From Sinonovacula constricta (taxonomy: Eukaryota > Mollusca > Bivalvia > Cardiida > Solecurtidae), in assembly GCA_007844125.1 (NCBI GenBank), contig CM017555.1, positions 27,581,624-27,645,623 on the forward strand: a DNA stretch of 64,000 nucleotides, written 5' to 3'. Below are positions 58,697-64,000 of this stretch, piece by piece. The notes beneath the pieces were generated by a model. That model was given only the letters and a program-made list of their open reading frames with translations, did not search any database and was not told the origin of the DNA. Position numbers and translations under genes: made by a program. The first letter of the stretch is position 1, and each line of letters begins with the position of its first letter.

Positions 58697-59250
58697 ATTC
58701 CCTCAATTTTCTCTGTCAAATTGTATTTAACAAAACCCAACACAATTTAAGTTTCAATATTAAATTGCAAGTTGTAAACGAAGCACTCTGATAACTGATA
58801 ATATTCATCCATTCATACAATATATTCCAACATATCTCATAACTATACATGATATTATCTTAATAAATGATAAACCTTTATGCCATATAACAGTTCCACA
58901 ATTACGGATCTGTTCACACTCTACCAATACTATATTTCCATTTACTTTCTACTTCTGAATCAAAAAGAAAAAAATAACGATGTAAACCTGTCGGTTACCC
59001 AATGCTGAATGACTTACACAAACCAATATAAGTCGCACGAAAATATCGTGCACTGATGTCACGCTTTAATAACCATCTTAACAGTGACTGCGTAACCTTA
59101 AGGGAAAAAAATCTTCCTAATTCGTTCCTCAAACGAAATAAAGTATATTCCCTAAATGTTCTCCGTCAAATTATATTAAATAAAACACAACAAAATTTAT
59201 TTTTCAATATTAAATTGTAATTTGTAAACGAAGCACTTGGGTAACCGATG
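58697..59250. repeat. ~105-bp direct repeat pair
   Basis: 58697-58802 and 59145-59250 are about 80-85% identical by eye (shared blocks CTGTCAAATT/CCGTCAAATT, TTCAATATTAAATTG, TTGTAAACGAAGCACT), offset ~448 bp. They lie just past the end of the recombinase pseudogene and may be part of that element's 3' end. Confidence 0.55.
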
Positions 59251-59428
59251 AAATTTAAGAGAACTCGGAAATTGATCTAAAATTTCTTTGAAATTTTTAC
59301 ACATAATGGTAGAATGTTAATTATATTTTTTTCAATAATCAATATAAATAATATTAATATACAATAATATGTATATCGTTCATTTGCATCAGCTCAAGCT
59401 AACTCTACTTAATAATGTTTTTACAACT

Positions 59429-60345
59429 TCATAGTCCCAACGAGAAAGACACAGATAAACGTTCTCTTAAATCGTCTTTAACATATCCATTTTTCGCACT
59501 GTCACTAAGTCAACGGCCATGTCTCTTAAATAATCTGTCTCTTATCCTTTTATTGGCCGCGGCAGTTGCACCACCTGATCTAAACGAATGTAAGCAATAC
59601 TGCTTAACGTCTTCAACATGCAGCTTTAGAGGCCTGAAAAACTCTTCACGCAACGTCGTATATGGCATAGCCTTGTTAATTCTTCTCACTAAATACTTTC
59701 TTTTGAACAAGTTAAGTTGCAAAATAAAAAATCATCATCTTTAAGTGGCGACCATGAAATATATTCCTGAACATTAACAACCGGACATAAACTTGTTATC
59801 TATATTTGTCAGTCTTACTGCTTTCTACAAAAATTGACATGTGTGTTTGAAAGAATACAATATCAGAAACTTTAATGTTTAACAATTCAGAACTTCTCAT
59901 ATCATAAATCCTGAAAAACCTAGAAGACATGCACAAATGATTCCCTGATTTTTTTTAAATTTCTTAAAGAATACAGCCGATTTTACATATCCAACAATAT
60001 TTCCTTTGTTAAAGGTTCTTTTTTAACAATCGGGTTTCCCTATAACCTTTTAGATGATTCTAAACTATTTATAACTAATTTTGAATTTGTTGGTGATTTG
60101 AAATCAAATGACTCTTGAAACCATTTGATTGCAAAAAAGCAGAAATCAAAGAACTATGCGTATGTGATGTCTGTATCAACGAAGCCATTATAAATTGCAA
60201 AAGGAAAAGCCTTAGCAGTTAAGATATCCCCACTCCCAATTTCCGACTTGTATTACCCGCTCTGGACTTGCGTAATAGATCCGAGAGTAGGTCCGCCTTT
60301 TCCGCCGAAACTTCTGGAAATGCCTCAATTTCATCTTTATGCATC
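59429..60345 (-). pseudogene. DIRS-type tyrosine recombinase, degenerate
   Basis: Minus strand. The N-terminal core-binding part at 60345-60215 reads AEKADLLSDLLRKSRAGNTS. After several stops and shifts come IKKEP-like PIVKKEPLTKEILLDM (~60030), the catalytic Arg in MRSSELLNIKVSDIVF (~59903-59855), Lys in ESSKTDKYR, then an open stretch 59722-59510 with YTTLREEF, the LHSFRSGGATAAAN box (H..R) and FKRHGR. The Trp expected after HGR is TGA. The C-terminus continues with GYVKDDLRERLSVSFSLGL, including the nucleophile Tyr. All catalytic positions can be traced, but the gene cannot be translated through. It pairs with the RT at 62137-64000. Confidence 0.78.
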
Positions 60346-60469
60346 TGTAGAAATAAACGTGTAACATAGGAAACAATTAGTAAATATGCTTGAAATACAA
60401 CTCTCTAAAAAGTATTCAAATTATGTCCTTGTTCTGTATGGTATCAAGCAATCCTGCTTTACATCTGAT

Positions 60470-62060
60470 ATAGTCATCTCTGGAAATACTGCCTCATATC
60501 AGACAAGTCTGTCTTATCTCTGGAAATACTGTCTCATATCAGACAAGTCTGTCTTATCTCTGGTTATACTGCCTTATATCAGACAATTCTGTCTTATCTC
60601 TGGCAATACTGCCTCATATCAGACAATTCTGTCTTATCTCTGGCAATACTGCCTCATATCAGACAATTCTGTCTTATCTCTGGCAATACTGCCTCATATA
60701 TGACAATTCTGTCTTTTTCTCTGGCAATACTGCCTTATATCAGACAAGTCTGTCTTATCTCTGGCAATACTGCCTCATATCAGACAATTCTGTCTTATCT
60801 CTGGCAATACTGCCTCATATCAGACAATTCTGTCTTATCTCTGGCAATACTGCCTCATATATGACAATTCTGTCTTTTTCTCTGGCAATACTGCCTTATA
60901 TCAGACAATTCTGTCTTATCTCTGGCAATACTGTCTCATATCAGACAATTCTGTCTTATCTCTGGCAATACTGCCTTATATCAGACAATTCTGTCTTATC
61001 TCTGGCAATACTGTCTCATATCAGACAATTCTGTCTTATCTCTGGAAATACTGTCTCATATCAGACAATTCTGTCTTATCTCTGGTTATACTGCCTTATA
61101 TCAGACAATTCTGTCTTATCTCTGGCAATACTGCCTTATATCAGACAATTCTGTCTTATCTCTGGAAATACTGTCTCATATCAGACAATTCTGTCTTATC
61201 TTTGGCAATACTGCCTCATATCTGACAATTCTGTCTTATCTCTGGCAATACTGCCTCATATCTGACAATTCTGTCTTATCTCTGGCAATACTGCCTCATA
61301 TCTGACAATTCTGTCTTTTTCTCTGGCAATACTGTCTCATATCAGACAATTCTGTCTTATCTCTGGTTATACTGCCTTATATCAGACAATTCTGTTTTAT
61401 ATATGGCAATACTGCCTCATATATGACAATGCTATCCTATCTCTGGCAATACTGCCTCATATATGACAATTCTGTCTTTTTCTCTGGCAATACTGCCTCA
61501 TATCAGACAATTCTGTCTTTTTCTCTGGCAATACTGCCTCATATCAGACAATTCTGTCTTATCTCTGGCAATACTGCCTCATATCAGACAATTCTGTCTT
61601 TTTCTCTGGCAATACTGCCTCATATCAGACAATTCTGTCTTATCTCTGGCAATACTGCCTCATATATGACAATTCTGTCTTTTTCTCTGGCAATACTGCC
61701 TCATATCAGACAATTCTGTCTTTTTCTCTGGCAATACTGCCTCATATCAGACAATTCTGTCTTATCTCGGGCAATACTGCCTCATATCTGACAATGCTGT
61801 CTTATCTCTGGCAATACTGCCTCATATCAGACAATTCTGTCTTATTTCTGGCAATACTGCCTCATATCAGACAATTCTGTCTTATTCTCTGGCAATACTG
61901 CCTCATATCTGACAATTCTCTCTTATCTCTGGCATTCCTGTCTCATATCAGACAATTCTGTCTTATTCTCTGGCAATACTGCCTCATATCAGACAATTCT
62001 GTCTTATCTCTGGCAATACTGCCTCATTGCTGACAATTCAGTCTCGATTCTGGCAATTCT
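60470..62060. repeat. 40-bp minisatellite, ~39 units, inside the DIRS element
   Basis: Unit CTCTGGCAATACTGCCTCAT plus ATCAGACAATTCTGTCTTAT. Common variants are ATATGACAATTCTGTCTTTTT (41 bp) and GGTTATACTGCCTTAT. The array lies between the RNase H and recombinase parts of the DIRS-type element. ORFs across it are repeat artefacts. Confidence 0.95.
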
Positions 62061-62136
62061 GCCTTTTCATATTTTCCATTTAAGGGAAATCACTCTACAA
62101 AATAAAACACATGTAAGTAATCACATTAATCTCCCT

Positions 62137-64000
62137 TTAAAGAGTCAAGTCTAAAACAAGCATTCGGAATTTTAAATCTATATTTCCAAAAATTCCTTTC
62201 CCGGACTTACACGGAGTATAAAACTCTTTACTCGTTTTCAAATCAGTCCAATCATTAACACTAGACACAAAATGCCCATTTTGACAGAGAATAAGCCAGA
62301 ATACAGCGGATTCCCAGCAAGATAACGCCTTTCGCTTGATCGGATACCATCTTTCACAATACTCTGTTATTAATGGGAATTGGTGGAACAAAGTATCCAA
62401 AATCATTGCACCAACACTCTGTGAATGCATCTGCGCTTGTAGAAGATGGATTCAAAAATCTAGGATAGAAACGAGCTACTTTCGCATTATCTTCTGAAGC
62501 AAGCCAGTCAATCTCAATTTGACCAAAACGTTTTTGCATTAAATCAAAAGTTTGAGATGTTAGTCCCCAATCATCAAAATCAACAATTTTTAATAATTTT
62601 CTGATCGAGGAATCCATTCTTTCTAAAGAAATTAAATTTGTCAAACAAAACTGAAAAATCTTATTAGATATATCTTGTTAATCTTTTTTCATAGAGCCCC
62701 TCTTTACTATATTAGCAACAGTTTGATTATCAGACAACCATTTAACTCTCTATAGAGCCAAAATATGCGCTAAAGACTGTAAAACCCTATACACAGCTAT
62801 GAGTTCTGTCCAAGTGGAAGAATTGAGTGATTCTTTACAATCCCATTTATATTGAGAAACGCCATTTATAGCCGACACTTCGTATCCTGCATAACCCGTG
62901 CAACTCGCATCAGAGTATATTTTCGAACTTTTTTGACGTTGAAATATAATTCACATATACCGTTCATCAAACTGACATTAGACTCCCAAAATAATAATTG
63001 TCCTACGGATTCTGGAAGAAGAACAATTTGTGAATACCAGTGAACGGCGGTAAGTACATCCGCACTTAAATATCTTGTCATAATCTGTGTCACGTGACCT
63101 AACACTACTGACTGAAATAAGTTGCCCGACAATACTAGCAACTTTTCGTACAGTAACCCGTCTATGAACTTTGTGCGCATTTAAAAGCTCAAGAATAGTA
63201 TCATTTACTTTTACCAATCTACGATCCGGAATATAAATAATACCCAAAATTGAATTTAATACAAATTCCCAAATAATCCAAAATCTGAACAGGGATACAA
63301 ATTGACTTTAGTGCGTAAGGTATAAAACCAAAAAGTAGTAAGTCTTTTTTTAATATCAAACGAAACCTTCTCCGTCTTCTCAAAATACTCACCGCACCCA
63401 AACCCGTCATCTAAAAACATTGAAACCAGTTTTCCTTCACAACGCCATTTCTGAACAAGTGGTCTTGTCAACTTTGTTAAAATATAACAAGCATTTAACA
63501 AACCAAATGGAAGTACAAGAAATGTAAAATAATTGACACCGTTAACATCTGGCCAACCAAATCATAGAAATTCTGTGTAAGGCTGATATATATTAATAAA
63601 AAGATACGCGCTAGTTTAATAAAATTTGATTGAATGAATACCCTTCCGGAGATATGAAAGTGCCACTTTTAAATCATCAACTTTAACCGATTATCTCCAA
63701 AGATGTTGATAAACAATTCGCAAAACAAGAATTAGTCTTTTCTTGCCAGATCTTTCTTCAGAAACAGTCAACGGATTTACAATGTATGGAATAACAGTAC
63801 ATTTCTTAATTAAACATCTATCTAACAAATCCCGAATAGCTTCATTTACAAAATCTGAATTTAGCAAAGCTGATCCATTATTTTACAAACTGTTTAGGCG
63901 GAGTCGAATACAACGACAATGTATAACCATTCTCAATGATATCTAAGATAAAATCACTTGAACCTATAGAACGCCAAAGTTGTACATGTTCTTTTAATCG
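62137..64000 (-). pseudogene. DIRS-type reverse transcriptase and RNase H, degenerate, runs off the window
   Basis: Minus strand, entering from the right edge. RLKEHVQLWRSIGSSDFILD and ENGYTLSLYSTPP open it, then NPLTVSEERSGKKRLILVLR (RT motif), FLVLPFGLLNACYILTKLTR, and the catalytic box FLDDGFG (~63405) in VSMFLDDGFGCGEYFEK. IPDRRLVKVND and VRKVASIVGQLISVSSVRS follow (63240-63110), then the RNase H-like region to 62360 with FGQIEIDWLASEDNAKVARF and DAFTECWCNDFGYFVPPIPI. After a frameshift it ends with ESAVFWLILCQNGHF (to 62137). Frameshifts and stops are frequent, so it is inactive. The LDDG box, the iD..AS..N and DAFT..W..PP patterns and the linked tyrosine recombinase indicate a DIRS-type element. 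A gag-like gene would lie beyond the window. Confidence 0.82.

Noticed and set aside
60386..62033. Repeated ORFs of 13-14-residue units
   Set aside because: They are produced by the 40-bp minisatellite and start or stop with unit-length variants.

Overview
The window looks like a stretch of an animal genome, most probably a bivalve mollusc or another lophotrochozoan. The reasons are spliced genes with GT-AG introns, an intronless rhodopsin-family receptor, two small cysteine-rich secreted proteins resembling the oyster cvSI protease-inhibitor family, and a dense load of DIRS-type, LINE, mariner, hAT, MITE and tRNA-derived SINE copies with several long minisatellites. No prokaryotic features are present. 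Every gene I can support lies on the minus strand. All exon models below were assembled by hand from splice sites, reading phase and protein-family logic.

Region by region. 1.85-14.4 kb holds two paralogous three-exon genes (each 63 aa, 192 bp CDS) for secreted six-cysteine peptides. Their exon sizes and phases are identical, and both have a TATA box with flanking GATA-type sites and a (TA)n tract in intron 2. Between them lies a 4.9 kb minisatellite of 33-bp units with a 1543-bp higher-order period. 14.5-25.4 kb has no recognisable host gene. It contains a broken LINE reverse transcriptase, MITEs, SINE pieces, a long dispersed repeat and a 47-bp minisatellite.

25.5-45.55 kb is one gene of ten exons whose phases all agree. 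It encodes a 459-aa single-pass membrane protein: signal peptide, three cadherin repeats, Thr/Pro stalk, transmembrane helix, cysteine cluster and a short acidic/Ser-Lys tail. None of the ORFs in this span is a gene on its own. The introns carry a LINE 5' part, a mariner-type element with ~170-bp inverted repeats, and several copies of a TTAA-flanked MITE family.

46-55 kb is repeat territory: a 31-bp minisatellite, two TTAA MITE copies, a 910-bp hAT-like element with a perfect 8-bp target duplication, and a 2.8-kb inverted-repeat element with a 6-bp duplication. 55.4-56.6 kb is an intact intronless class A GPCR (388 aa). 59.4-64.0 kb is a decayed DIRS-type retroelement, with reverse transcriptase/RNase H followed by tyrosine recombinase and a 40-bp minisatellite between them. 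It runs off the right edge of the window.

The host genes (two secreted peptides, a small cadherin, a receptor) show no obvious shared pathway. The strongest novelty candidates are the compact three-repeat cadherin with a cysteine-rich tail, the duplicated secreted-peptide locus with its conserved promoter, and the link between MITE termini and the large minisatellites.
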